DNA of 64,000 nucleotides from Rudanella sp031411995 (GTDB lineage: Bacteria; Bacteroidota; Bacteroidia; Cytophagales; Spirosomataceae). The notes beneath the pieces were generated by a model, which did not search any database, had not been told where the DNA came from, and saw only the letters and a program-made list of their open reading frames with translations. A program made the translations under genes and the position numbers. Shown one piece after another: positions 34,141 through 42,273 of this stretch (positions are counted from its first letter, which is position 1; the number at the start of each line of letters is the position of its first letter). The stretch covers positions 103,044-167,043 of the forward strand of contig JANOCD010000093.1 of the NCBI GenBank assembly GCA_031411995.1. Direction: 5' to 3'.

Positions 34141-34902
34141 TTAAAACCGTACCCGATACGGCAAAATATACACAATCAAAAACAACACAACCACGGCGTA
34201 AATGTACCATTGTGCGGCACCATCGGCCACAAAACCCTGGCAACCTTGCAGCAAATACGCCATTATTGAGCAAACGGCCACGCCCCATACCGCCGAACGA
34301 ACCCGCCCCCGCGACATACCGACGGCTTGCCAGTAGGCAGTCATAGCCAGCAAAGCAGCCGCACACATACCCCAAAGTGAGTTAATGAGCGGCACATTTT
34401 TATCGAACTGATTACCCGGTTTGCTACCCTGTCCCGCTGCCAGCAACAACCCGAAAGCCGCTGTAGCGACCAGCGTTCCCGGCCAATTATACAAACCACC
34501 CGAAGCGGGTGCCTGACTCGGTTGCGGAGGGGCATAGTTGGGAGTTGGCGGGGGTGAATACGCAGTCTGTTGCGGCTTGGTCTCAACTAATTTAGCTTCT
34601 AAATAGCTCACAGGTTCAGCTTGTTTCGGCGTTGGTTCCGAATCCATTAAAGCTCCGTACTGGTCTGAAGTAGAGTTAGTTTGGGTTGCTTCTGAACTTG
34701 CCGATGTTGTCGGGTTTGAACTACTTGCCCGCGTAATAATCGTCAGGCCATCACCGTAGCCCGTGTACGTGACCGACTGCCCCGGCGAAACCGTCCGGGC
34801 ATCAATAAGCTGATTCTGCCGGAAGGCAATGGGCTGACCCGCTTCTGGTCGGAAAAGGCCACAACCCGTGAGTGAATCGTAATGAAGAATGGTTCCCTGC
34901 AT
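34141..34902 (-). CDS. Cold-shock-like domain fused to membrane helices
   Basis: 253 aa from the ATG at 34902. Residues 1-60 resemble a cold-shock/OB domain: GTILHYDSLTGCGLFRPE, then IAFRQNQLIDARTVSPGQSVTYTGYGDGLTII. A Ser/Thr/Pro-rich linker (about 65-135) leads to four membrane helices (for example LVATAAFGLLLAAG, MCAAALLAMTAYW, AVWGVAVCSIMAYLL, YIYAVVVLFLIVYIL). A nucleic-acid-type domain tethered to the membrane is unusual; in this setting it may bind something other than RNA. It is the first gene of the minus-strand actin/tubulin-like cluster. Confidence 0.75.
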   Translation of the reverse strand: MQGTILHYDSLTGCGLFRPEAGQPIAFRQNQLIDARTVSPGQSVTYTGYGDGLTIITRASSSNPTTSASSEATQTNSTSDQYGALMDSEPTPKQAEPVSYLEAKLVETKPQQTAYSPPPTPNYAPPQPSQAPASGGLYNWPGTLVATAAFGLLLAAGQGSKPGNQFDKNVPLINSLWGMCAAALLAMTAYWQAVGMSRGRVRSAVWGVAVCSIMAYLLQGCQGFVADGAAQWYIYAVVVLFLIVYILPYRVRF

Positions 34903-34980
34903 CAAGAATCGTTAACGTCTTTTATGAGAACGAAAGTATAAGGCCAATTGGTTATGAACGTTTATTTTAGGACAAACGGT

Positions 34981-34988
34981 TAACTTTG
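34981..34988 (+). promoter_or_regulatory. Candidate -7 promoter element before the Uma2-type gene
   Basis: TAACTTTG matches TAnnTTTG, 74 bp before the start at 35063. No clear -33 box was seen. Confidence 0.35.
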
Positions 34989-35062
34989 CCTGTTGGATAC
35001 GGGATATTGGACGTTGGTTATTGCATAGTGAATTTCGGATATTGGATTTTAGACAGGCAATC

Positions 35063-35650
35063 ATGATTACGGACATCTCGCAACTTGACCCAAAAGGCAC
35101 ATACACCTACGCCGATTATCTGAAATGGCAATTCGATGAACAGGTTGAATTGATCAAAGGTCGACTGTACAGGATGTCGCCTGCTCCTAAACGGATGCAC
35201 CAAAGTGCAGCTGGCCATTTATCCTTTGCCATGCGGCAGTATTTTTATACGAAACGATGCGAAGTATATGATGCTCCTTTTGATGTTCGTTTGCCAGTTC
35301 CAAACAAGAAAAAACCGGAGCAAATCCATACCGTTATTCAGCCAGACATTTGTGTAATTTGTGATTTGACCAAGTTAGACGACGACGGTTGTCTGGGCGC
35401 ACCCGACTGGATTGTTGAGATCACCTCGCCCCGCACAGCCAAGAAAGATTTCAACGAAAAATTTTTGTTATACGAACAAGCTGGGGTTCGCGAATACTGG
35501 ATTGTTCAACCAAAAGAAAAAGCCATCAACGTCTATGTACTCGAAAATGAAGAGTATCAGTTAGTGGACGTTTACGAATCGGGTGACATTCCCTGCCAGA
35601 TATTTCCTGATCTGATTGTTCCCCATGAGCGCGTTTTTCGTACTATCTAA
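35063..35650 (+). CDS. Uma2/DUF820-family nuclease-fold protein
   Basis: 195 aa from the ATG at 35063. It has the PD-(D/E)xK fold motifs of the Uma2 family: VELIKGRLYRMSPAP (E), IQPDICVICD (PD), and WIVEITSPRTAKKDFNEKFLLYEQAGVREYWIV (ExT...K). Uma2 proteins are abundant in cyanobacteria and Cytophagales; their substrates are unknown. A second, only distantly similar member lies at 37327-37908. It stops 3 bp before the next gene. Confidence 0.85.
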   Translation: MITDISQLDPKGTYTYADYLKWQFDEQVELIKGRLYRMSPAPKRMHQSAAGHLSFAMRQYFYTKRCEVYDAPFDVRLPVPNKKKPEQIHTVIQPDICVICDLTKLDDDGCLGAPDWIVEITSPRTAKKDFNEKFLLYEQAGVREYWIVQPKEKAINVYVLENEEYQLVDVYESGDIPCQIFPDLIVPHERVFRTI

Positions 35651-35653
35651 TCA

Positions 35654-37318
35654 ATGACATTTCGCCCGCTTCTTGTTTTTCTCTTTCTGCTTTCGCTGCC
35701 TGTTTTGTTGCAAAACTGTGCACAGGTAGCCAGCCCGCCGGGTGGCAAAAAAGACACACTCGCCCCCAAATTAGTGGAAAGTACTCCAAAAAATCGCCAG
35801 CTAAACTACGCTGGTAAAACCGTCGAACTGCTGTTTGATGAGTACATTTCGGCGGAGAATCTGCAACAAAAACTTCTGATTACACCCCAGGATACGAATC
35901 CCTATATTGTTCGGCAAATACCACAGGGAATTCGGTTGGTGTTCAATGATAATTTCAAGCCCAATACCACCTACACCATCAGTTTTGCCGATGCCATTCG
36001 CGATGTGACGGAGCGCAACGTGGCCGAAAACCCCAAACTCGTATTCAGTACTGGTTCCACCATCGACTCGCTCCATCTTGGCGGCACCATTCTCGATGCC
36101 GATTCCAAACTGCCTGTTTTCAATATGGTGGTGGGCTTGTTCGGCCCGAATGATACGCTGCCCGTGCAACGAAAACGACCTTCTTATTTTGCCCGAACCG
36201 ATACCAACGGAATTTACCTGATCGAGAATATCAAGGCGGGAGTGTATAAACCTTATGCTTTTCAGGACACCGATTTGAACCTCGTGAACAACCAGCCCGG
36301 TGAGCGCGTAGGCTTCCGCGATACGCTCGTGAACCTAACCCGCAACTATGATGACATTGATTTCATCGGCTTTCGGGGTACGGTAAAACCGCGCATTACC
36401 CGACGCGAACGTACCGACGAAACCATGGGTATTGAACTCAGCAGCGGCATTGCCAGCTACCGGATGAAACCCCAACCCCCCACCAGTGCCAGCCTGACCC
36501 CCACCGATTCGGTGGTCTCGTTTCTGGAACGGCCTAACCTTATCCGAGTCTATAAACCAGCAGGCCGCGCTCCCGGCGACACCATTACCGTGGCCATCAC
36601 CGCCATCGACTCCACGGGCAACATCACCGACCTGAAAGAGCGGTTGTATTTCTCGCCCCTCAAATCGCGCACCCGCGACAAAACGGGTCTTGTTCTCGAT
36701 ATTGACCCCAAATCGGGTGAGCAAATAGATAACAATCAGGTCTTTACGCTGACGTTTAACAAGCCGGTAAAAACGTTCGACCAAACCCGGTTTCGGGTGT
36801 TTAAATCCGACAGCACAAAGGCTTTGCCTGCCACGGCCACCTCATTCTCGTTCAGCAACGGCAATGCCCGCCTGACCATTTCGGCCCGAACCAACCTGAC
36901 CGATACACTGAATCTGTTGTTTCAGCGGGGAGCGTTTATCAGTATTCAAAATGACACGGCGGCCCGCGCCCGCGTTCGCTACCTGATTCTGAACCCCGAC
37001 GATTATGGCCTGATTGCGGGAACTGTGAACCGCCCGCCCGACCGAACGCGGCCCGACGAGAAATTTGTAGTAGAACTAACCGACGAGAGTTATAAAGTGC
37101 TTCGGTCGGTGGCCAACACCCGGAATTATTCGTTTACCCGCCTGAAACCGGGCCGCTACCGGGTGCGGTTGATCGTGGACAGAAACGGCAATGGTCGGCG
37201 CGATGCGGGGAATATTCAGAGGCTGATTCAGCCCGAAGAAATTATTTATCACCCCGGCATCACCAAAGGCATTGTTCCGCTCAAAGCCAATTTTGAATTG
37301 ACAGATATTGATTTTTGA
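35654..37318 (+). CDS. Ig-like (Big_5) domain lipoprotein
   Basis: 554 aa. A lipoprotein signal ends VLLQNC. The next ~100 residues (KDTLAPKLVESTPKNRQLNYAGKTVELLFDEYI) are the Big_5-type Ig-like module common in Bacteroidota. A second comparable unit follows near 350 (IDPKSGEQIDNNQVFTLTFNKPV), and a CarboxypepD_reg/SdrD-like C-terminus (YSFTRLKPGRYRVRLIVDRNGNGRRD). It is a surface or periplasmic protein of unknown role. Confidence 0.88.
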   Translation: MTFRPLLVFLFLLSLPVLLQNCAQVASPPGGKKDTLAPKLVESTPKNRQLNYAGKTVELLFDEYISAENLQQKLLITPQDTNPYIVRQIPQGIRLVFNDNFKPNTTYTISFADAIRDVTERNVAENPKLVFSTGSTIDSLHLGGTILDADSKLPVFNMVVGLFGPNDTLPVQRKRPSYFARTDTNGIYLIENIKAGVYKPYAFQDTDLNLVNNQPGERVGFRDTLVNLTRNYDDIDFIGFRGTVKPRITRRERTDETMGIELSSGIASYRMKPQPPTSASLTPTDSVVSFLERPNLIRVYKPAGRAPGDTITVAITAIDSTGNITDLKERLYFSPLKSRTRDKTGLVLDIDPKSGEQIDNNQVFTLTFNKPVKTFDQTRFRVFKSDSTKALPATATSFSFSNGNARLTISARTNLTDTLNLLFQRGAFISIQNDTAARARVRYLILNPDDYGLIAGTVNRPPDRTRPDEKFVVELTDESYKVLRSVANTRNYSFTRLKPGRYRVRLIVDRNGNGRRDAGNIQRLIQPEEIIYHPGITKGIVPLKANFELTDIDF

Positions 37319-37326
37319 GGGTGTTT

Positions 37327-37908
37327 TTACCCCATTTTCAGCTCGAAACCGGGCAATACATCCTCGCCAGAGAGCGGTTTATCGAACGAAACAATCTGAA
37401 TTTCGCCGTTAGCACGGAAAACATGGGTAGTCCCCGTAGATGGGTCGATGAGCCAGGCTAATCGGCAACCGTTGGCCATCCATACATCGGTCATTTTCTT
37501 TTTGGTAATTGCCAGCGAATCGGTGGCCGAGCGGAGTTCAATCACAAAGTCAGGGCAGAGTGGAGGAAACTGCCGATCGTCGGCCCGGTCCTGCTCGCGC
37601 TCTGTCAGTTCGTCCCAATGCTCACGTGAAACCCAGGCCACGTCGGGCGAACGAGTGCTGCCATCAGGCAATCGAAACGCCGTTGACGAGTCGAATGCTT
37701 CGCCTAATTGCGCTTTCTCGTTCCAATTGAAGAAGTGACCTCCAATTTTGAAGTTTAATCGTCCTGTGTTTCCTCCTGTGTTGGGCATAACCGTAATGCG
37801 ACCGTCGGTTTCGCGCTCGAACGTATGATCGGGGTTTTCCTGGCAGAAATAGAAAAACTCCTCATCCGTCATGATCTGCCTGATCGAAAGCACCATTGTC
37901 TCCATCAT
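37327..37908 (-). CDS. Second Uma2/DUF820-family protein
   Basis: 193 aa from the Met at 37908. The open frame runs much further upstream, antisense to the oxidoreductase gene, and that part was rejected. Motifs: FERETDGRITVMPN, STRSPDVAWVSREHW (PD) and PDFVIELRSATDSLAITKKKMTDVWMANG (ELRS...K), as in Uma2 proteins. It converges with the Big_5 lipoprotein gene, 8 bp apart. Confidence 0.85.
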   Translation of the reverse strand: MMETMVLSIRQIMTDEEFFYFCQENPDHTFERETDGRITVMPNTGGNTGRLNFKIGGHFFNWNEKAQLGEAFDSSTAFRLPDGSTRSPDVAWVSREHWDELTEREQDRADDRQFPPLCPDFVIELRSATDSLAITKKKMTDVWMANGCRLAWLIDPSTGTTHVFRANGEIQIVSFDKPLSGEDVLPGFELKMG

Positions 37909-37998
37909 TGCGCCTGTTTTTTTGTAAAGATAAGAAACTCTGGCGAACGGGTAAATCTCCCCTTCGCTCTCGCTTTTACCCCCAAATAACCAACCGAC

Positions 37999-39453
37999 AT
38001 GACCCCCTCCCGGCGTAATTTTATCAAGAACCTCTCGGCGGCTTCGGCTTTGGCCGCAACGGGTGGCGTGCAAACCGTTTTTGGGATGCCCGCCTATATT
38101 CCGAATCTCAAAAAAATCAGCCCGAACGACAAGATTCGCATTGCCACCATCGGCATGGGTATTCAGGGAAATTACGACACACAAGCCGCCCTCCGCAATC
38201 CCGATGTTGAACTCGTGGCCGTGGCCGACCTTTACGACGGACGGCTGGCCCATGCCAAAACCGCTTACGGCAAGGACAAAGACCTGTTTGCCACCCGCGA
38301 TTTCCGCCAAATTCTGGCCCGCCCCGATGTGGATGCCGTGTTGGTGGTAACGCCCGATCACTGGCACGATCACATCACGATTGAAGCCCTTAAAGCAGGC
38401 AAACACGTCTATTGCGAGAAACCAATGGTCCAACACCTGAACGAAGGCAAAGCCGTGATTGATGCCTGGAAAAAATCAGGAAAAACCATGCAGGTAGGCA
38501 GTCAGCGAATCAGCAGCGCGTCGTTTCAGGAGGCCAAACGGATGGTGCAGGCGGGCGACATCGGCCCAATTAACTACATTGAATCGAACAGCGACCGATT
38601 CAACGCTATTGGTGCCTGGAATTACTCGATCCCACCCGATGCCTCGCTCACAACCCTGGATTGGGATCGTTTCCTGGGCGATGCGCCCAAACGGGCATTC
38701 GATGCAAAGCGGTTTTTCCGGTGGAGGAACTACAAAGATTACGGCACGGGCGTGGCGGGCGATTTGTTTATTCACCTTATCACGGGTGTCCATTTCGTGA
38801 CCAACACACTGGGGCCAACGCGCATTTTCTCGTCGGGCAACCTCGCCTATTGGAAAGATGGCCGCGACGTACCCGACATAATGACGAGTATCATGGATTA
38901 CCCCAAAACCGACGCGCACGAGGCTTTCCAGATGGTGTTGCGGGTGAACTTTGCCAACGCGGGCAAAATCAGCAACGTCACGCGGATTATTGGGAATGAA
39001 GGCACCATCGAGTTCTCGGAAGACAACTTGATTCTGACCAAAAAGAAACTCCCCGTTGCCCCCGGCTACAATGGTTATGACAGCTATTTCACGTTCACGC
39101 CCGAAGTGCAGGAGGAGTTCAAGAAGCAATACGACGCGCAGTATTCTCCCGAAAGTCGCGTGGCAGAACCCGTTAAAGAGGTGAAATTCAACTCGCCCAA
39201 AGACGACGATGCCCACGCCAAGCACTTCGGCGATTTCTTCAAAAATGTGCGTGAGGGCAGTCAGGGAACAATCGAAGACCCCGTGTTTGGGTTCCGGGCA
39301 GCGGCCCCCGTGCTTGCCTGCAACGAAAGTTATTTCGAACAGAAAGTGGTGCATTGGGACCCCCTTACGATGACGAAAAAAGCCCCAACCCCGGTGGCCA
39401 GTGCGAAAAAGCCGGTGGTGGCTGGTGCAAAAAAGCCGGTAAAGAAGGTGTAG
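37999..39453 (+). CDS. Gfo/Idh/MocA oxidoreductase with Tat signal
   Basis: 484 aa. A twin-arginine signal (SRRNFIKNLSAASALAA) targets it to the periplasm in folded form. The Rossmann start is KIRIATIGMGIQGNYDTQ. The catalytic EKP motif is in HVYCEKPMVQH, followed by the C-terminal Gfo/Idh domain and a Lys/Ala/Pro-rich tail. Exported family members act on sugars or sugar alcohols with a tightly bound NAD(P). A strong terminator follows the gene. Confidence 0.93.
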   Translation: MTPSRRNFIKNLSAASALAATGGVQTVFGMPAYIPNLKKISPNDKIRIATIGMGIQGNYDTQAALRNPDVELVAVADLYDGRLAHAKTAYGKDKDLFATRDFRQILARPDVDAVLVVTPDHWHDHITIEALKAGKHVYCEKPMVQHLNEGKAVIDAWKKSGKTMQVGSQRISSASFQEAKRMVQAGDIGPINYIESNSDRFNAIGAWNYSIPPDASLTTLDWDRFLGDAPKRAFDAKRFFRWRNYKDYGTGVAGDLFIHLITGVHFVTNTLGPTRIFSSGNLAYWKDGRDVPDIMTSIMDYPKTDAHEAFQMVLRVNFANAGKISNVTRIIGNEGTIEFSEDNLILTKKKLPVAPGYNGYDSYFTFTPEVQEEFKKQYDAQYSPESRVAEPVKEVKFNSPKDDDAHAKHFGDFFKNVREGSQGTIEDPVFGFRAAAPVLACNESYFEQKVVHWDPLTMTKKAPTPVASAKKPVVAGAKKPVKKV

Positions 39454-39488
39454 TTTGTGACCTACGGCTATAATTTCCCTATTCCCCA

Positions 39489-39517
39489 CGGTCTGTGTCC
39501 TCACAGACCGTTTTTTT
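39489..39517 (+). terminator. Intrinsic terminator after the Gfo/Idh gene
   Basis: CGGTCTGTG and CACAGACCG form a perfect 9-bp stem with loop TCCT, followed by seven T residues. This is a textbook rho-independent terminator 35 bp after the stop. Confidence 0.9.
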
Positions 39518-39523
39518 ATACCT

Positions 39524-39531
39524 TAACTTTG
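39524..39531 (+). promoter_or_regulatory. Candidate -7 promoter element for the 217-aa gene
   Basis: TAACTTTG matches the TAnnTTTG consensus, directly after the preceding terminator and 53 bp before the ATG. No -33 box was seen. Confidence 0.4.
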
Positions 39532-39584
39532 CGAGTACTTCCGAGGAGACTAAAAACTCATCAGTAAACCAGCCATAAACCGAA

Positions 39585-40238
39585 ATGAAACTGAGAACCT
39601 ACCACCGCTTCTGGCTCCTCGTGCTTGTGGGCGTGCTGATCTGGATTGCTACCGACCTATATATCCCCCGCGAACACAGCATCCGGCAGTTCGACCCCAA
39701 CAGCGTGGCTCGCATTGAAACGGGCATGTGGCGGTCCTATTATGGTCAAAGTCCGTTTAAGTTATATCGGCAGTTGGCGGGGGGCCTTCGGAATCAGTTC
39801 AATGCTCCCTATTGGCGGTCATATGGGTTGGCGTTTCAGGCGAGCCGGGCCGCTTTTGTGTTCAAAGAGGGCAAGTCACGGGCTGACTATGATAAAGCCT
39901 TGCCCTTGCTGGTTGATTATTATTCGGACATTCAAGGGCTTACCAAAGAGAAATTTGATGTGCAGAAAGTGGCCCGTTTAGAGTTGGAATGGTGGATTAT
40001 TCACCGCGAACGCGAGAACTATTCCTACGACGATCTGGCAAAAGCACTCGCCCAGACAGCGGGGGCTTTGTATAGCGAATCGCCCGACAAGTTCACCGAT
40101 TATAGCCAACTGCGCGCTCAGGCCATGCGCCAATGCGACGAAGCCCAAAAGCGGGGCATGATTAAGGAAGCTGACTGGCAACGCATCGAGCAACAACTGC
40201 ACTGGGCCTGGCAAGGCTTGCATCGGGTGGTAGGATAA
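39585..40238 (+). CDS. Hypothetical membrane-anchored protein
   Basis: 217 aa. One N-terminal membrane helix (FWLLVLVGVLIWIATDLYI) is followed by a helical soluble domain with many aromatic residues (TGMWRSYYGQSPFKLYRQLAGGLRNQF, LELEWWIIHRERENYSYDDLA). No motif or family was recognised. It ends 11 bp before the methyltransferase gene, so the two are probably co-transcribed. Confidence 0.8.
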   Translation: MKLRTYHRFWLLVLVGVLIWIATDLYIPREHSIRQFDPNSVARIETGMWRSYYGQSPFKLYRQLAGGLRNQFNAPYWRSYGLAFQASRAAFVFKEGKSRADYDKALPLLVDYYSDIQGLTKEKFDVQKVARLELEWWIIHRERENYSYDDLAKALAQTAGALYSESPDKFTDYSQLRAQAMRQCDEAQKRGMIKEADWQRIEQQLHWAWQGLHRVVG

Positions 40239-40249
40239 AGATAAAAACG

Positions 40250-41293
40250 ATGCAACTTTCCATTTCCCCCGACAATCCCCTTGAGTGGTTGGCCCTCCGC
40301 GCCGACATTGTTCCCTGGCCATTGCTCCACGCCCAAATCATGCCCGTGATGGCCAAGGCCGTGCTTGAAGCTGCCGACAAAGGCATTTTTGAAGCCGTTG
40401 CCAACGGAGCTGAGACTGCCGAAACAGCGGCTTCTGCCTGCGGGCTTCACCCCAAAGCCACCGGCGAACTACTGGGTTTGCTCACGGCGATGAAGTACTT
40501 CCGATACTCCGATGGGCGGTTTTCGCTGACCAAATCGGCCCGGAAGTGGGTGTTGAAAGACAATCCGGAATCGGTTTATGGCATGATGGTTTTTAACAAC
40601 CGGGTGATGTGGGAATGGCTTAACCACATGGGCGAGTACCTACAAACGGGCAAGGGTATTCAATACCATGATAACCTCAACACCGAGCAGTGGCAGTATT
40701 ACCAAAATGCGATGCTGGCGGCTACCGGCACCGAAGCCAAAGAGTTTGGGCGACTGGCCCCGGTGCCGAAAACCGCCACCGCCATGCTCGACATTGGCGG
40801 CTCACACGGTCAACATTCGGTGGCCCTCTGTCGGCGGATTCCCTCCCTCCAATCGACCATTCTAGACCTGCCCGAAGCCATTGAACAGGCAGCCCCCTTG
40901 CTGGCGCGGCTTGGTCTGGGTGAGCGCACCCGGCACCGCGCCGGGAACGCCCTCACCGATGATTTTGGGGAGAATCAATACGATATTGTGCTGATGTCGA
41001 GCCTGGCGCACCATTTCAACGAGGAGCAGAACCGGGCGGTGGCTCAAAAAGTCGCGCAAGCCTTGCGTCCAGGGGGAGTCTATATCATCAACGAATTTAT
41101 TCGGCCCGAAACCGGGGCAAAACCTGAACTCGTTGGCGGCTCCACCGACCTTTTTTATGGCCTAACCAGCACGGCAGGTAATTATTCCATCGCCGAAATT
41201 CAGGCCTGGCAACAATCCGCAGGCCTGAAACCGCACAAAGTGATTACTTACCGCACCATTCCGGGTCGGGCAATGGTGGTGGGAAAATTGTAG
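40250..41293 (+). CDS. SAM-dependent O-methyltransferase (Methyltransf_2-like)
   Basis: 347 aa. An N-terminal winged-helix dimerisation domain (about 20-105) is followed by a Rossmann methyltransferase with SAM motif MLDIGGSHGQHSVAL, then IVLMSSLAHHFNEEQNR and GGVYIINEFIRPETG. It resembles enzymes that methylate hydroxyl groups of aromatic or polyketide-type small molecules. There is no biosynthetic cluster around it, so the substrate is open. Confidence 0.9.
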   Translation: MQLSISPDNPLEWLALRADIVPWPLLHAQIMPVMAKAVLEAADKGIFEAVANGAETAETAASACGLHPKATGELLGLLTAMKYFRYSDGRFSLTKSARKWVLKDNPESVYGMMVFNNRVMWEWLNHMGEYLQTGKGIQYHDNLNTEQWQYYQNAMLAATGTEAKEFGRLAPVPKTATAMLDIGGSHGQHSVALCRRIPSLQSTILDLPEAIEQAAPLLARLGLGERTRHRAGNALTDDFGENQYDIVLMSSLAHHFNEEQNRAVAQKVAQALRPGGVYIINEFIRPETGAKPELVGGSTDLFYGLTSTAGNYSIAEIQAWQQSAGLKPHKVITYRTIPGRAMVVGKL

Positions 41294-41316
41294 AACGGAG
41301 CGGTGCTCCGTTCTAC
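41290..41316. terminator. Palindromic hairpin at the methyltransferase stop
   Basis: GTAGAACGGAGC and GCTCCGTTCTAC form a perfect 12-bp stem with a 3-nt loop. It overlaps the stop codon and has no long T tract. It may act as a terminator or be a REP-like element. Confidence 0.6.
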
Positions 41317-41427
41317 TTCCCGGCAAAAAAATTGGCTTATAACAATTTTTAACATCTCAAAAGCACGAACTTTGGGGTTCACAGTGTTTAAAAGTAGAAG
41401 CGAGTTAACCCCCTCGCTCCCATCGTC

Positions 41428-42255
41428 GTGAGAGATAGCTTAGTAATTATCCCGACCTATAACGAAATCGAGAACATCGAAGCCATCATCCGCAAGGTCT
41501 TTTCCCTGCGCGACGGTGATTCCGACTGCCCGTTCGACTTACTCATCGTGGATGATGGCTCACCCGATGGAACAGCTCAGGTGGTGCGTGATATTCAGGC
41601 GGAAAGGTCCGGCAACATCGCCAGTTTGCATTTGTTGGAGCGGAAAGGTAAACTTGGTCTCGGCACGGCCTACCTCGATGGGTTTAAATGGGGCCTGGCG
41701 CGGGGCTACGACTATTTTTTCGAGATGGATGCCGACTTCTCGCACAACCCCAACGATCTGATTCGGCTTTACCATGCCTGTGCAAACGGCACCTTAGACG
41801 ATGACGGAACGCAACTCCCCCCCGCCGATGTAGCCGTGGGGTCGCGCTACATCAAGGGTGTAAACGTAGTGAACTGGCCAATGGGACGGGTGTTAATGTC
41901 TTATTTTGCAGGGGTTTACGTGCGATTTGTTACAGGAATGCCCATTATGGACCCCACAGCGGGTTTCGTTTGCTACACACGCCGGGTGCTCGAAACGATC
42001 ATGCAAAACCGCATCCGGTTTGTGGGATACGCCTTCCAGATTGAAATGAAGTTTACCTGTTGGAAATACGGTTTCCGGCTTGTTGAGGTGCCGATCATCT
42101 TCACCGACCGGACCCGAGGAACCTCTAAAATGTCGTCAAAAATCTTTAAGGAAGCGGTTTTTGGAGTCCTCCAAATGAAAGTTGGCTCGTTTTTCCGGCA
42201 TTACATCCCCGGTCGCCCGGCCTTTACGGAGGAACCAGAGAAGGTAGAAGCATAG
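41428..42255 (+). CDS. Dolichol-phosphate mannose synthase-like GT2
   Basis: 275 aa, GTG start. It has the GT2 pattern VIIPTYNEIENI, LIVDDGSPDGT, GLGTAYLDGFKWGLARGYD, the metal site FEMDADFSHNP, and the family's GSRYIKG motif. There is no C-terminal membrane domain, as in soluble polyprenol-phosphate mannose synthases. It transfers mannose or a related sugar from its nucleotide to a polyprenyl phosphate for extracytoplasmic glycosylation. The stop overlaps a GAGAC palindrome shared with the convergent GH5 gene. Confidence 0.93.
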   Translation: MRDSLVIIPTYNEIENIEAIIRKVFSLRDGDSDCPFDLLIVDDGSPDGTAQVVRDIQAERSGNIASLHLLERKGKLGLGTAYLDGFKWGLARGYDYFFEMDADFSHNPNDLIRLYHACANGTLDDDGTQLPPADVAVGSRYIKGVNVVNWPMGRVLMSYFAGVYVRFVTGMPIMDPTAGFVCYTRRVLETIMQNRIRFVGYAFQIEMKFTCWKYGFRLVEVPIIFTDRTRGTSKMSSKIFKEAVFGVLQMKVGSFFRHYIPGRPAFTEEPEKVEA

Positions 42256-42273
42256 AGACGCAACATGTCTCTA
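42253..42273. repeat. TAGAGAC palindrome between convergent genes
   Basis: TAGAGAC and GTCTCTA flank GCAACAT. It is related to the two longer copies at 44294-44370. It overlaps one stop codon and adjoins the other, so it may serve as a two-way terminator. Confidence 0.6.

Noticed and set aside
37909..38436. N-terminal extension of the second Uma2 protein
   Set aside because: The extension is antisense to the Gfo/Idh gene and does not resemble Uma2; the Met at 37908 gives the normal length.
38476..39504. 342-codon open frame antisense to the Gfo/Idh gene
   Set aside because: It is the reverse-strand shadow of a clear oxidoreductase, with no recognisable motif; long antisense frames are common in this base composition.
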